Shown one piece after another: positions 55,978-64,000 of a DNA stretch of 64,000 nucleotides. Under the pieces are notes generated by a model, which was not told the origin of the DNA, ran no database searches, and worked only from the letters and a program-made list of their open reading frames with translations. How positions within the stretch are numbered: the stretch's first letter is position 1; the number at the start of each line of letters is the position of its first letter. The position numbers were made by a program, and so were the translations under genes. The stretch comes from VRUE01 sp963712595 (GTDB lineage: Bacteria > Actinomycetota > Thermoleophilia > Solirubrobacterales > 70-9): assembly GCA_963712595.1 (NCBI GenBank), contig CAVQIM010000002.1, forward strand, positions 124,001 to 188,000, given 5' to 3'.

Positions 55978-57114
55978 GTGACCCCGACCGCCACCTCCCA
56001 GATCCCCGCCGAGCTGAAGCCGGCCGACGGGCGCTTCGGCTGCGGGCCGTCGAAGGTCCGGCCCGAGGCGCTCGCCAAGCTGGCCGAGCAATCGGCGCTG
56101 ATGGGCACCTCGCACCGCCAGCAACCTGTCCGCGACCTGGTCGCACGGGTGCGCGGCGGCCTCGGCGAGCTCTTCGCCCTTCCCGACGGCTACGAGGTCG
56201 CGCTCGGCAACGGTGGCACCACGGCGTTCTGGGAGGCCGCTGCGGCATGGCTCGTGCGCGAGCGCGCCCTCCATCTCACCTACGGCGAGTTCTCCCAGAA
56301 GTTCGCCAAGGCGACCGCCGCCGCTCCTTTCCTCGGCGACCCGATCCTGGTCGAGGCCGAGCCCGGCGACGCGCCGGCGCCTGTCGCCGACCCGGCGGCA
56401 GACGCGATCGCCTGGGCGCACAACGAGACCTCCACCGGCGTGATGGTCCCGGTCGAGCGCCCGGCTGAGGCCGGCGATGCGCTCGTCCTCGTCGACGCCA
56501 CCTCGGGCGCCGGCGGCCTGCCCGTCGACGTCGGCCAGGCCGATGCCTACTACTTCGCGCCGCAGAAGGCCTTCGGCGCCGACGGCGGCATCTGGCTGGC
56601 ACTGCTGAGCCCGGCGGCCCTGGCCCGGATCGAGCAGCTCGACGGTGCCGCCGACCGCTGGCAGCCCGCTTTTCTCTCGCTGCAGACCGCGGTGGAGAAC
56701 TCGCGCAAGGAGCAGACCTATAACACCCCCGCCTTGGCGACGCTGATCCTGCTCGCCGACCAGATCGATTGGATGCTGGCCGGCGGCGGCCTCGACTGGT
56801 GCGTGCAGCGCACCTCGGCCTCCTCCTCGCACCTCTATGGCTGGGCGGATCGAGCGGACTTCGCCTCGCCCTTCGTCGCCGATCCAACCAAGCGCTCGCT
56901 GGTCGTCGGCACGATCGACTTCGACGACTCCGTCGATGCGACGGTCATCGCCGCGACGCTGCGCGCCAACGGCATCGTCGACGTCGAGCCGTACCGCAAG
57001 CTCGGCCGCAACCAGCTGCGGATCGGCATGTTCCCGGCGGTCGACCCGGCCGACGTCGAAGCGCTCACGGCCTGTATCGACTGGGTGGTCGAGAACGTGG
57101 CGGAGGCGCAGTGA
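55978..57114 (+). CDS. serC: phosphoserine aminotransferase
   Basis: A 378-residue PLP enzyme in serine synthesis, actinobacterial type. GCGPSKVRPEAL at the start, GTSHRQQPVRDLV near 42, GNGGTTAFWEAA near 79, HNETSTGVMVPV near 143 and the PLP Lys in YYFAPQKAFGADGG near 193. GTG at 55978. It ends in a GTGA overlap with a 26-codon micro-ORF leading to serA. Confidence 0.93.
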   Translation: MTPTATSQIPAELKPADGRFGCGPSKVRPEALAKLAEQSALMGTSHRQQPVRDLVARVRGGLGELFALPDGYEVALGNGGTTAFWEAAAAWLVRERALHLTYGEFSQKFAKATAAAPFLGDPILVEAEPGDAPAPVADPAADAIAWAHNETSTGVMVPVERPAEAGDALVLVDATSGAGGLPVDVGQADAYYFAPQKAFGADGGIWLALLSPAALARIEQLDGAADRWQPAFLSLQTAVENSRKEQTYNTPALATLILLADQIDWMLAGGGLDWCVQRTSASSSHLYGWADRADFASPFVADPTKRSLVVGTIDFDDSVDATVIAATLRANGIVDVEPYRKLGRNQLRIGMFPAVDPADVEALTACIDWVVENVAEAQ

Positions 57115-57191
57115 ACGCGCCAATCGTCATGGTGATCGCCGGTCATTCGAGTCCGTGGCGATTTGCGCACGAACAAAGGGGTGTCTCGTGA
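57111..57191 (+). CDS. 26-residue micro-ORF bridging serC and serA
   Basis: GTG at 57111 overlaps the serC stop (GTGA) and its TGA at 57189-57191 overlaps the serA GTG (57188). The product would be MNAPIVMVIAGHSSPWRFAH followed by EQRGVS. It fills the 73-base gap exactly, so ribosomes could pass through by coupling. It may be a leader peptide (last codon Ser) or only a chance frame. Confidence 0.4.
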   Translation: MNAPIVMVIAGHSSPWRFAHEQRGVS

Positions 57192-58768
57192 AGGTCCTGG
57201 TCAAGGAGAAGATCGCCGACTCCGGGGTCGAGCTGCTGCGCGAGAACTTCGAGGTCGACCTTGGCCTGGAGATGACCGACGAGGAGCTGGCCGAGGCGAT
57301 TGGCGGCTACGACGCGATCCTGATCCGCTCGGCCACCAAGCTCACTGCCGAGTTGATCGAGCGCGCCGGCAGCCTCAAGGTGATCGGCCGCGCCGGCACC
57401 GGCGTCGACAACGTCGACATCGCGGCGGCGACTCGCCGAGGCATCGTCGTCGCCAACGCACCCGAATCGAACTCGGTCGCCGCCGCAGAGCACACCCTGG
57501 CGCTCGCGCTTTCCCTCTTCCGCAACGTTCCCCAGGCTCACGGCGCCCTGGTCGACGGACGTTGGGACCGGGCCAAGTTCAAGGGCGCCGAGCTCTACGG
57601 CAAGACGATCGGGGTCGTCGGCTTCGGCCGCATCGGCCAGCTCGTCGCCAAGCGCGCCCAGGCCTTCGAGATGGAGGTGATCGCCTTCGACAAGTTCGTT
57701 TCCGCCGAGCGCTTTCGCGAGCTGGGGGTGCACGGCGTCGGCAGCCTCGAGGAGCTGTTCGAGCGCGCCGACGTGGTCACCGTCCACGTGCCGAAGACGC
57801 CGGAGACGACGAACCTGATCGACGCCGAGGCGATCGAGGCGATGGTGGATGGCGTTCGGATCGTCAACTGCGCCCGCGGCGAGCTGGTCGACCTCGACGC
57901 GCTCCAGGCGGGGCTCGAATCGGGCAAGGTCGGCGGCGCTGCCCTCGACGTCTTTCCCGCGGAGCCCTTCACCGAGCACCCGATCTTCTCCCGCCCCGAC
58001 GTCGTCGTCACTCCTCACCTCGGTGCCTCAACCGCCGAGGCTCAGGACCGGGCGGGCATCGTCACGGCAGAGCAGGTGACCGCGGCGCTGACCGGGGGCG
58101 TCGTCACCAACGCGGTCAACATCGCCGCCGTGCGCCCCGAGGAGATGGAAGCGCTGGCGCCCTTCGTGCCGCTCTGCGAAAAGCTCGGACGCCTCGCGGA
58201 GGGCCTGGGCGAGGGCTCGGTCGAACGCGTCTCCGCTGAGTTTCGCGGCAAGCTCGCCTCGCATGACACGCGACTGCTCGGCATCGCGGTCCTGGTCGGG
58301 ATCCTCTCCGGGCACACCGAGGAGCCCGTCAACCTGGTCAACGCGCCGCAGATGGCCGAGGAACGCGGGATCGAGTTGGTCGAGACGAAGGAGACGAGCT
58401 CCGAGGACTTCACCGAGCTGATCACGGTCCGCCTTCGCGCCGGGGGCGAGGAGGTCGAGGTCGCCGGCACCGGAGTCGGGCCGCGCAACGAGCCCTACCT
58501 CGTCTCCGCCTGGGACGAGAGCTTCTACCTGCCCTTCGCGGAGCACCTCGCGGTCTTTCGCTATGCGGACCGCCCCGGCATGATCGGCCGGGTCGGCACG
58601 ATGTTCGGCGAGGAGGGGGTCAACATCGCCTCCGCCGCGGTCGGCGCGCAGCCGGGGGGCACGCAGGCGGTGATGGCGCTGACCACCGACGCCGCTGTCC
58701 GCGACGAGACGATCGCCAAGATCCTCGAGCTGGACGGCTTCTCGGTCGGCCGCTCCGTCGACCTCTGA
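57188..58768 (+). CDS. serA: D-3-phosphoglycerate dehydrogenase
   Basis: A 526-residue long-form PGDH, first step of serine synthesis. NAD site GKTIGVVGFGRIGQLVAKRAQAF near 139, catalytic VNCARGELVD near 229 and HLGASTAEAQDRAG near 276; an intervening (ASB) domain and a C-terminal ACT domain (RYADRPGMIGRVGTMFGEEGVNI near 457) that may bind serine. GTG 57188 has GGGGTG in front. The class E hairpin E2 overlaps its stop codon. Confidence 0.95.
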   Translation: MKVLVKEKIADSGVELLRENFEVDLGLEMTDEELAEAIGGYDAILIRSATKLTAELIERAGSLKVIGRAGTGVDNVDIAAATRRGIVVANAPESNSVAAAEHTLALALSLFRNVPQAHGALVDGRWDRAKFKGAELYGKTIGVVGFGRIGQLVAKRAQAFEMEVIAFDKFVSAERFRELGVHGVGSLEELFERADVVTVHVPKTPETTNLIDAEAIEAMVDGVRIVNCARGELVDLDALQAGLESGKVGGAALDVFPAEPFTEHPIFSRPDVVVTPHLGASTAEAQDRAGIVTAEQVTAALTGGVVTNAVNIAAVRPEEMEALAPFVPLCEKLGRLAEGLGEGSVERVSAEFRGKLASHDTRLLGIAVLVGILSGHTEEPVNLVNAPQMAEERGIELVETKETSSEDFTELITVRLRAGGEEVEVAGTGVGPRNEPYLVSAWDESFYLPFAEHLAVFRYADRPGMIGRVGTMFGEEGVNIASAAVGAQPGGTQAVMALTTDAAVRDETIAKILELDGFSVGRSVDL

Positions 58769-58867
58769 GGCCGTCAGACCGGCGCATAGCTGCGTCCTCG
58801 GTCGCTCGCGTGCAGAAGCACGCCACGCTCCCCTTCGCCCTTGCTCTGCTTGGTCTGACGGCCTCAG
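58765..58867 (-). repeat. class E hairpin element, copy E2
   Basis: Arms CTGAGGCCGTCAGACC (58765-58780) and GGTCTGACGGCCTCAG (58852-58867) are perfect complements; the left arm contains the serA stop. The core read on the minus strand matches that of E1 over about 70 bases with a conserved GCGTGC...GCACGC hairpin, but the arms are unrelated to those of E1. It may terminate serA. Confidence 0.85.
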
Positions 58868-58885
58868 CCCTTAGCGCTTAGTGTT

Positions 58886-59926
58886 GTGTCCGTGAAGGCG
58901 CTGGTTCAGACAGGCAACGGTGGGTACGACGTGCTCCAAGTCTTGGAGCGGCCCGACCCAGCGGTCGGCCCGGGTGAGGTTCGGATCGAGGTCAAGGCGG
59001 CGGGAATCAACTTCGCCGACACGATGGCGCGGCTCGGTCTATACCCCGATGCGCCCAAGCCCCCCTGCGTGATGGGCTACGAGGTCGCCGGAGTGATCGA
59101 GTCGATCGGGGATGGCGTAAGCATGCATGCCGTCGGAGATCGCGTTGTCGCCGGCACCCGTTTCGGTGGCCAGGCGGAGCTGATCACGGTGCCCGAGGAG
59201 CAGGCGCTGCCGCTGCCGGAGCGACTCAGCTTCGAGCAGGGGGCGGCCTTCCCGGTCAACTACGGCACCGCCTACGCGGCGCTGGTCCTGATGGGCAGCC
59301 TGCGAGAGGGCACCCGGGTCCTGATCCACGCCGCGGCCGGTGGCGTCGGCATCGCCGCGACCCAGATCGCGCGCAACGCTGGCGCCGAGATATTCGGCAC
59401 CGCCTCACCGGGCAAGCACGAGGCGATCCGCGCCCAGGGCGTCGCCCACCCGATCGACTATCGCAACCAGGACTTCGAGGAGGAGGCGATGCGCATCACC
59501 GGCGGCGAGGGCGTCGACCTGATCATCGACGCGCTCGGGCCCACCTCCTTCCGCAAGGACTACCGCCTGCTGCGTCCCGGCGGGCGGTTGGTGATGTACG
59601 GGCTCTCGGAGATCGCAAACGAACGTGGCCGTGACATTCCGGCAGCGCTGAAGAGCCTCGCGAAGATGCCGCTGGCGACGATCCCGTGGTGGAAGAGCCT
59701 CGCCCTGATGAACGAGAACAAGGGCGTCTTCGGCCTCAACATGCTCAAGTGGTGGGAACGCGAGGGCAGCCTCGATCGGGTCACCGAGCCGCTGATGGAT
59801 GACCTCGAGACGGGCCGTCTCGAGCCGGTCGTCGCCGAGGCATTTCCCTTCGAGAAGGCCGGGGACGCGCATCGATTCATCGCCGAGCGCCGCAACGTCG
59901 GCAAGGTTGTGCTGTTTCCAACATAG
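58886..59926 (+). CDS. zinc-free MDR-type NADPH:quinone oxidoreductase
   Basis: A 346-residue medium-chain dehydrogenase. AAGINFADTMARLGLYPDAP near 33, GYEVAGVIE near 62, NYGTAYAALVLMG near 127 and VLIHAAAGGVGIAATQIARNAGA near 145 (NADPH site). It lacks the structural zinc-site cysteines, as quinone oxidoreductases do. Exact substrate unclear. GTG at 58886 or 58892. Confidence 0.88.
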   Translation: MSVKALVQTGNGGYDVLQVLERPDPAVGPGEVRIEVKAAGINFADTMARLGLYPDAPKPPCVMGYEVAGVIESIGDGVSMHAVGDRVVAGTRFGGQAELITVPEEQALPLPERLSFEQGAAFPVNYGTAYAALVLMGSLREGTRVLIHAAAGGVGIAATQIARNAGAEIFGTASPGKHEAIRAQGVAHPIDYRNQDFEEEAMRITGGEGVDLIIDALGPTSFRKDYRLLRPGGRLVMYGLSEIANERGRDIPAALKSLAKMPLATIPWWKSLALMNENKGVFGLNMLKWWEREGSLDRVTEPLMDDLETGRLEPVVAEAFPFEKAGDAHRFIAERRNVGKVVLFPT

Positions 59927-59957
59927 ATTCCTTGCCCAATCGGGGCGCGGCGCTGCG

Positions 59958-60539
59958 ATGAAGAAGACGATCCTCCTCATGCTCGCGGGCTTGGCGGCAC
60001 TTGCCGCCCCTTTCGCGCGCGCTTCAACCAACACCTCCTACACCGTGGTTCTGGCGGGCGGCGTGGAACAGAGCAGGATCCGCATCTGGCTCTCTCCGGA
60101 CGGCCGCAATTACGTGATCGACTCCGTCGTGCCGCTGGAAGTCGGCGGTGAGGTTTGCGAAAACGCCGCCGAAAGCCCGAACGAGCTGGTCTGCAAGGCG
60201 CCGCTCGTGGCAGGCTTCGACGTCAACGCCGGCCCCGGAGACGACTCGGTGACGGTCTCGCGCGGCGTTGCGATTCCGGTGACGGTTCGCGGCGGGCCGG
60301 GCAACGACACGATGATCGGCGGAGGGGGGCCGGACAAGCTGAGCGGCGGTGCCGGCGACGACCACCTCTACGGCAGGGTCGGCGATGACCTCCTCCTCGG
60401 CGGCGACGGCAATGACACGCTGTACGGCGGCTCCGGCGACGACATTCTCCACGGTGGGTTGGGCACCGACACCCTTGGCGGCGGCCCGGGCGAAAACAGC
60501 GTTCGGCAGAGCCTGCCTCCCGAATCCGAAGCGGGTTAA
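59958..60539 (+). CDS. secreted RTX-like calcium-binding protein
   Basis: A 193-residue protein: signal peptide TILLMLAGLAALAAPFARA (residues about 4-22) and about six glycine-rich nonapeptide repeats of type GGAGDDHLYG (residues about 115-175, for example GGDGNDTLYGGSGDDILHGG), which bind calcium as a beta-roll. Residues 25-105 are a beta-rich leader. No catalytic domain seen. It converges with the MFS gene by a 4-base overlap. Confidence 0.85.
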   Translation: MKKTILLMLAGLAALAAPFARASTNTSYTVVLAGGVEQSRIRIWLSPDGRNYVIDSVVPLEVGGEVCENAAESPNELVCKAPLVAGFDVNAGPGDDSVTVSRGVAIPVTVRGGPGNDTMIGGGGPDKLSGGAGDDHLYGRVGDDLLLGGDGNDTLYGGSGDDILHGGLGTDTLGGGPGENSVRQSLPPESEAG

Positions 60540-61885
60540 GCCGAGGCTTCCTCCGTCGCTTGGCGGCCCAGCAGCCGTCCGCCGACGAAGAAGAGCGCGA
60601 TCAGGAAGCCAACCAGCGAGAGCGCCGCGTCGAGGCGGAAGGCGGCCTGGATGCCATCGACGAAGGACGGCTGGGCCGAGAACACGGTCGTGGTCAGCCC
60701 GAGGCCGATCGAGCCGCCGGCGATCTGGAACATGTAGACGATTCCACCGGCGAGGCTGGTCTGCGATTCATCGACCGAGGTAACGCCGGCGGTGGTGGCG
60801 GTCGGGTAGAAGCTGCCGATCCCGATCCCAAGCACGACCATGCCGGCGATCAGGGAGCCGTAGCCAGAGCCCGAGTCGACCAGCGAGAAGACGAAGGGGG
60901 AGATCGTTATGCAGGCGGCTCCCACCGCTGCCAGGACCTTGGCCCCGAGGCGCTCGTAGAGCGGCCCGGCACCGAAGGAGACGCAGGCGAAGGTTGCGAG
61001 GAAGGGCAGCATGCCGAGGCCGGCCTTCAGCGGCGAGTAACCGAGTTGATGCTGCATGAACTGCGGCAGGTAGAGCAGCGCCGCGAAGAAGGTCGCCGAC
61101 ATCAGCAGGATCGCCAGGCAGGATGCGCGGAAGCTCTCGTTCGCCATCACCGCGCGCGGCACCAGGGCGTTGAGCCCGGCCCGCCGCTCGATCGGGACGA
61201 AGGCGACGAGCAGGATCGCGGCCAGGGCGAGCAGGCCGATCACCCGCGGGTCGCCGAAGCCCCAGTCGTCGACCTGATCGAGGCCGACGAGCAGGGAGAC
61301 GAGGCCGATCGAGATCGTTGCGATGCCGGCATAGTCGATTCGTTGCTCGCCGGCGTCCGGCTCGGTCACCTTGACCAGGCGGTAAGTGACCAGCACCGCG
61401 AAGGCCGAGATCGGCACGTTGAGGAAGAAGATCCAGCGCCAGCTCAGTGCGTCGGTGAGCACGCCGCCGATCAACGGCCCGATTGCGTTGCCGAGGCCGG
61501 CGGCGCCGATGATGATCCCACCCGCCAGGCCCGCCTTGTCTTCGGGCAGCAGCGCGTAGGTCATGCCGAGGATCGCCGGCCACATCAGTGCACCGCCGAT
61601 CCCCATCAGCGTCCTGGTGGCGATCAGCCAGGCCTCGCTCTGGGCCGCGCCGCCCAGCGCCGACATCGCGGCGAAGATCGCGGTGCCGAGGAAGAAGGCG
61701 TTGCGCCGACCGAACATGTCGGCCAGGCGCCCGCCGGTGACGATCATCACCCCGAAGGTGAGCGCGTAGGCGTTGATCACCCACTGGATCGTGTTGACGT
61801 TGGTGTGGAAATCCTTCTCCATCGTCGGCAAGGCGACGTTGATCGCGGAGAAGTCGTTGGCGATCACCACTACGGCGATGCCCAT
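60536..61885 (-). CDS. MFS transporter, DHA2 (14-helix) type
   Basis: A 449-residue membrane protein. N-terminus VVIANDFSAINVALPTMEKDF with the DHA2 Asp, motif A GGRLADMFGRRNAF near 50, motif C-like GAAGLGNAIGPLIGGVLTDALSWRWIF near 127. About 13-14 helices. Likely a proton-driven drug or metabolite exporter. ATG 61885 has no other upstream start in frame before a stop, so the first helix is short. Confidence 0.88.
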   Translation of the reverse strand: MGIAVVVIANDFSAINVALPTMEKDFHTNVNTIQWVINAYALTFGVMIVTGGRLADMFGRRNAFFLGTAIFAAMSALGGAAQSEAWLIATRTLMGIGGALMWPAILGMTYALLPEDKAGLAGGIIIGAAGLGNAIGPLIGGVLTDALSWRWIFFLNVPISAFAVLVTYRLVKVTEPDAGEQRIDYAGIATISIGLVSLLVGLDQVDDWGFGDPRVIGLLALAAILLVAFVPIERRAGLNALVPRAVMANESFRASCLAILLMSATFFAALLYLPQFMQHQLGYSPLKAGLGMLPFLATFACVSFGAGPLYERLGAKVLAAVGAACITISPFVFSLVDSGSGYGSLIAGMVVLGIGIGSFYPTATTAGVTSVDESQTSLAGGIVYMFQIAGGSIGLGLTTTVFSAQPSFVDGIQAAFRLDAALSLVGFLIALFFVGGRLLGRQATEEASA

Positions 61886-61976
61886 TGCGAAGAGGGCGAA
61901 CCAAGTCGAGCGCGGTATCGCGGATGAAGATGCCTCGCTTGCGATGCGGGCAGCCTACGCTAAGCTGAAGCGGCGA

Positions 61977-62036
61977 ATGACGCACCGGCTCGACAGCCTT
62001 GCGCTCCTCCTTCTCCTCCCCCTTCGGGGGGAATAG
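61977..62036 (+). CDS. leuL: leucine-rich leader peptide of leuA
   Basis: A 19-residue peptide MTHRLDSLALLLLLPLRGE with eight leucines, five of them consecutive (CTC CTC CTT CTC CTC). It lies 67 bases before the leuA ATG on the same strand. A Leu-run leader before the first leucine gene is the classic attenuation arrangement. Confidence 0.85.
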   Translation: MTHRLDSLALLLLLPLRGE

Positions 62037-62097
62037 CGCTGGGCGGCGCGATAGCCGCGAGAGACAAGGTCATTCGAACGAAGTAGAGAAGGAGGAG
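62004..62097 (+). promoter_or_regulatory. leuA leader RNA: Leu-codon run complementary to the leuA Shine-Dalgarno
   Basis: Bases CTCCTCCTTCTC (62004-62015, the Leu codons) are the exact reverse complement of GAGAAGGAGGAG (62086-62097), which contains the leuA ribosome binding site. An overlapping CCCCC-TTC-GGGGG hairpin follows at about 62018-62030. A ribosome stalled on Leu codons would keep the run from pairing and free the leuA site. Confidence 0.8.
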
Positions 62098-62103
62098 GAA
62101 CCC

Positions 62104-63690
62104 ATGGCACCGTCGGAAGACGCCAATCGCGTCCACATATTCGACACCACACTGCGAGACGGAGAGCAATCGCCCGGGATCTCGCTCAACACGGCGGAGA
62201 AGGTGGAGATCGCCCAGCAGCTCGCTCGTCTGGGGGTCGACGTGATCGAGGCCGGCTTTCCAATCACCTCTCCCGGTGACTTCGAGGCGGTCGAGGCTAT
62301 CGCCCGCCGGGTCGAGGGCCCGGTGGTATGCGGACTGGCCCGCACCCACAAGGCCGACATCGACGCTGCCTGGGGCTCGATCAAGGACTCGCAGCGTCCC
62401 CGCATCCACACCTTCATCTCCACCTCCGACATCCACATCGAGCACCAGCTGCAGACCGACCGCGAGGACGTCAAGGGCCAGGCTCGCGCCGCCGTGACCC
62501 TGGCCAAGTCCTACTGCGAGGACGTCGAGTTCTCGCCGATGGACGCGACCCGGGCCGACGTCGAGTTCACCGCCGAAGTCTGCGCGATCGCGGTCGAGGA
62601 GGGGGCCACCGTGGTCAACATCCCGGACACGGTCGGCTACACCACGCCCGAGGAGTACGTGGAGTATTTCGGCCGTCTCTACGAGCTGGTTCCGGCCCTG
62701 CGGGACGTCGAGCTGTCGGTCCACTGTCACGACGATCTGGGGCTGGCCGTCGCCAACTCCTACGCCGGTCTGCTGGCGGGAGCGCGACAGGTCGAGTGCG
62801 CGGTCAACGGGATCGGCGAGCGTGCTGGCAACTGCTCGCTGGAGGAGATCGTGATGCTGATCCGCACCCGCGAGGACGCCCACGGCCTGACGACGGCGAT
62901 CAACACCCGCGAGCTGGCGCGCACGAGCCGCATGGTCTCGCGCCTGACGGGCTACGCGATCCAGCCCAACAAGGCGGTGGTGGGCCGCAACGCCTTCGCC
63001 CACGAGTCCGGGATCCACCAGGACGGTGTGCTGAAGGAGCGCACCACCTACGAGATCATGGACGCGACCGAAGTTGGGCTGGAGTCGAACTCGATCGTGC
63101 TGGGCAAGCACTCCGGCCGCCATGCCCTGCGCGACGCCCTGGAGCAGCTGGGCTTCAAGGTCGAAGGCAACGCGCTAAACGCCGCCTTCAAACGCTTCAA
63201 GGAGGTCGCCGATCGCAAGAAGCAGGTGACCGCGCTGGACCTGGAGGCGATCGTCTCCGACGAGATGCGCGAGAAGGAGGACGCCCACGAGCTGGCCTGG
63301 TTCGAGGTCGAGGCGGGCTCGCGTCGCGAGCCCCTGGCCCGCGTCGCGGTCAAGATGCCCTCCGGCGAGGAAGCGGTAGGCGAGTCCGGTGGCGATGGCC
63401 CCGTCGACGCGATCTTCCACGCGATCCAGAAGGCGACCGAGACCGAGTGCGAGCTGCGCCAGTACACGGTCGAGGCGGTGACCGGGGGAGAGGACGCCCT
63501 CGGCCAGGTGACGGTGATGCTGCGCGCCGCCGGCCGCCTGGCAACCGGCCAGGGCGTCGCCACCGACATCCTCGAGGCCTCGGCCCGGGCCTACGTTCGA
63601 GCGCTGTCCAATGCCCTCGAGGGCGCCGCCATTCGAGAGGCCGAGGCCGCCACAGCCGAGGCCGCAGTGGAACGCACCCCGGGTCCGTAG
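62104..63690 (+). CDS. leuA: 2-isopropylmalate synthase
   Basis: A 528-residue enzyme, first step of leucine synthesis. DTTLRDGEQSPG near 14-25, HCHDDLGLAVANSY near 206, GIGERAGNCSLEEI near 234 (metal His and Asn) and HESGIHQDGVL near 303; the C-terminal LeuA regulatory domain for leucine feedback follows (about 380-510). ATG 62104 has the very strong GGAGGAGG site. Preceded by leuL. Confidence 0.96.
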   Translation: MAPSEDANRVHIFDTTLRDGEQSPGISLNTAEKVEIAQQLARLGVDVIEAGFPITSPGDFEAVEAIARRVEGPVVCGLARTHKADIDAAWGSIKDSQRPRIHTFISTSDIHIEHQLQTDREDVKGQARAAVTLAKSYCEDVEFSPMDATRADVEFTAEVCAIAVEEGATVVNIPDTVGYTTPEEYVEYFGRLYELVPALRDVELSVHCHDDLGLAVANSYAGLLAGARQVECAVNGIGERAGNCSLEEIVMLIRTREDAHGLTTAINTRELARTSRMVSRLTGYAIQPNKAVVGRNAFAHESGIHQDGVLKERTTYEIMDATEVGLESNSIVLGKHSGRHALRDALEQLGFKVEGNALNAAFKRFKEVADRKKQVTALDLEAIVSDEMREKEDAHELAWFEVEAGSRREPLARVAVKMPSGEEAVGESGGDGPVDAIFHAIQKATETECELRQYTVEAVTGGEDALGQVTVMLRAAGRLATGQGVATDILEASARAYVRALSNALEGAAIREAEAATAEAAVERTPGP

Positions 63691-63704
63691 AGACGTCACA
63701 CATC

Positions 63705-63727
63705 CGTGTGGCGCTGCGCGCCACACG
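63705..63727 (+). terminator. hairpin after leuA
   Basis: CGTGTGGCGC and GCGCCACACG pair perfectly (10 bp) with loop TGC, flanked by CGTCAC / GTGACG partial pairing. No U-tract. Likely the leuA terminator. Confidence 0.65.
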
Positions 63728-63754
63728 TGACGCCGGAGGTGGCACCGTCCGGTC

Positions 63755-64000
63755 ATGCCCGCCGAGTCCGCGTCAGCCCTTTCTCAACAAGGGTTTTCGC
63801 GGACTCGCGGCGATGACCGAGGGCTGGCCGAGCTGGCGAGGCGGCAGCATGGGGTGGTGGGGCGGGGGCAGCTGGTGCGGCTGGGGCTCTCTGAAGAAGC
63901 TATTGACGGGCGGATTCGGGCGGGGCGCTTGCACCGGGTGCATGGCGGTGTGTACGCGGTCGGGCACCGGGCAATCTCGCGCGAGGGGCGCTGGCTGGCC
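63755..64000 (+). CDS. AbiEi-antitoxin-like N-terminal domain protein, cut by window end
   Basis: 82 codons are open from ATG 63755 to the end of the window. Text LAELARRQHGVVGRGQLVRL, EAIDGRIRAGRLHRVHGGVY and AVGHRAISREGRWL is the N-terminal winged-helix/AbiEi antitoxin-like module that often precedes a DUF559 endonuclease-like domain in actinobacteria. What follows is outside the window. Confidence 0.75.
   Translation, partial: MPAESASALSQQGFSRTRGDDRGLAELARRQHGVVGRGQLVRLGLSEEAIDGRIRAGRLHRVHGGVYAVGHRAISREGRWLA

Noticed and set aside
60560..61927. Long charged frame antisense to the MFS transporter
   Set aside because: Composition (Glu/Asp/Gln-rich, no hydrophobic core) is typical of an antisense shadow; the minus strand encodes a clear DHA2 transporter.

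Overview
The window is high-GC chromosomal DNA read as a stretch of an actinobacterial genome, most likely class Thermoleophilia (Solirubrobacterales-like). This is inferred from the very strong G/C third-position bias, frequent GTG starts, menaquinone (not ubiquinone) genes, GatCAB amidotransferase, a type II NADH dehydrogenase, and large secreted FN3 / 'SC..FCVAVG'-repeat proteins. No rRNA or species marker is present, so the assignment is an inference.

Layout. 0-4.9 kb: 3' part of dnaE, a Cys-rich small protein, an acyl-CoA dehydrogenase and convergent nfo. 4.9-8.9 kb: an unusual tRNA-like gene with a structured tail, gltX, an HDOD-LuxR protein and a LuxR-type regulator. 8.9-16.1 kb: an Rrf2 regulator, a metallo-hydrolase, then HAD hydrolase-cysK-cysE with ATGA overlaps, pcrA and folD. 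16-22.5 kb: membrane proteins, a GMC oxidoreductase and gatC-gatA-gatB. 22.8-26.3 kb: a lower-GC accessory island with an orphan membrane protein, an IS1595-type transposase with an antisense micro-gene, a coupled membrane/zinc-ribbon pair and a coupled XRE/winged-helix pair. 26.4-36.3 kb: ndh under a 31-bp palindrome, secreted proteins (one extraordinarily TTA-rich), two paralogous GT39-like glycosyltransferases, a GT2 enzyme and a UDP-sulfoquinovose synthase-like gene. 36.4-64 kb: a giant secreted S53-like protease, ilvB-ilvN-menF, two secreted proteins, menD/menC/menA/menB against menE, ilvC, a cupin, a DUF4389-type protein, serC-serA, a quinone oxidoreductase, an RTX-like protein, an MFS exporter, a leucine leader peptide with leuA, and the start of an AbiEi-antitoxin-like gene cut by the window end.

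Metabolism is coherent: menF-menD-menC-menA-menB-menE covers chorismate to demethylmenaquinone except menH and the DHNA-CoA thioesterase (the final methyltransferase menG is also absent), and ndh supplies the electrons. ilvB/ilvN/ilvC with leuA covers much of branched-chain amino-acid synthesis; serC-serA and cysE-cysK link serine to cysteine.

The most unusual signal is non-coding. The window holds at least five classes of large hairpin elements. In the repeated classes the inner core is conserved, but the outer stem arms are copy-specific in sequence and still complementary to each other. Some lie between genes, one spans the ilvB-ilvN junction, and three lie in frame inside the two GT39-like genes. 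Other notable points are the leuA leader, in which the Leu-codon run is complementary to the leuA ribosome binding site; the 31-bp palindrome before ndh; a 69-bp repeat of the menF 3' end flanking a secreted-protein gene; and a tRNA-like gene whose anticodon arm has an 18-bp complement downstream.
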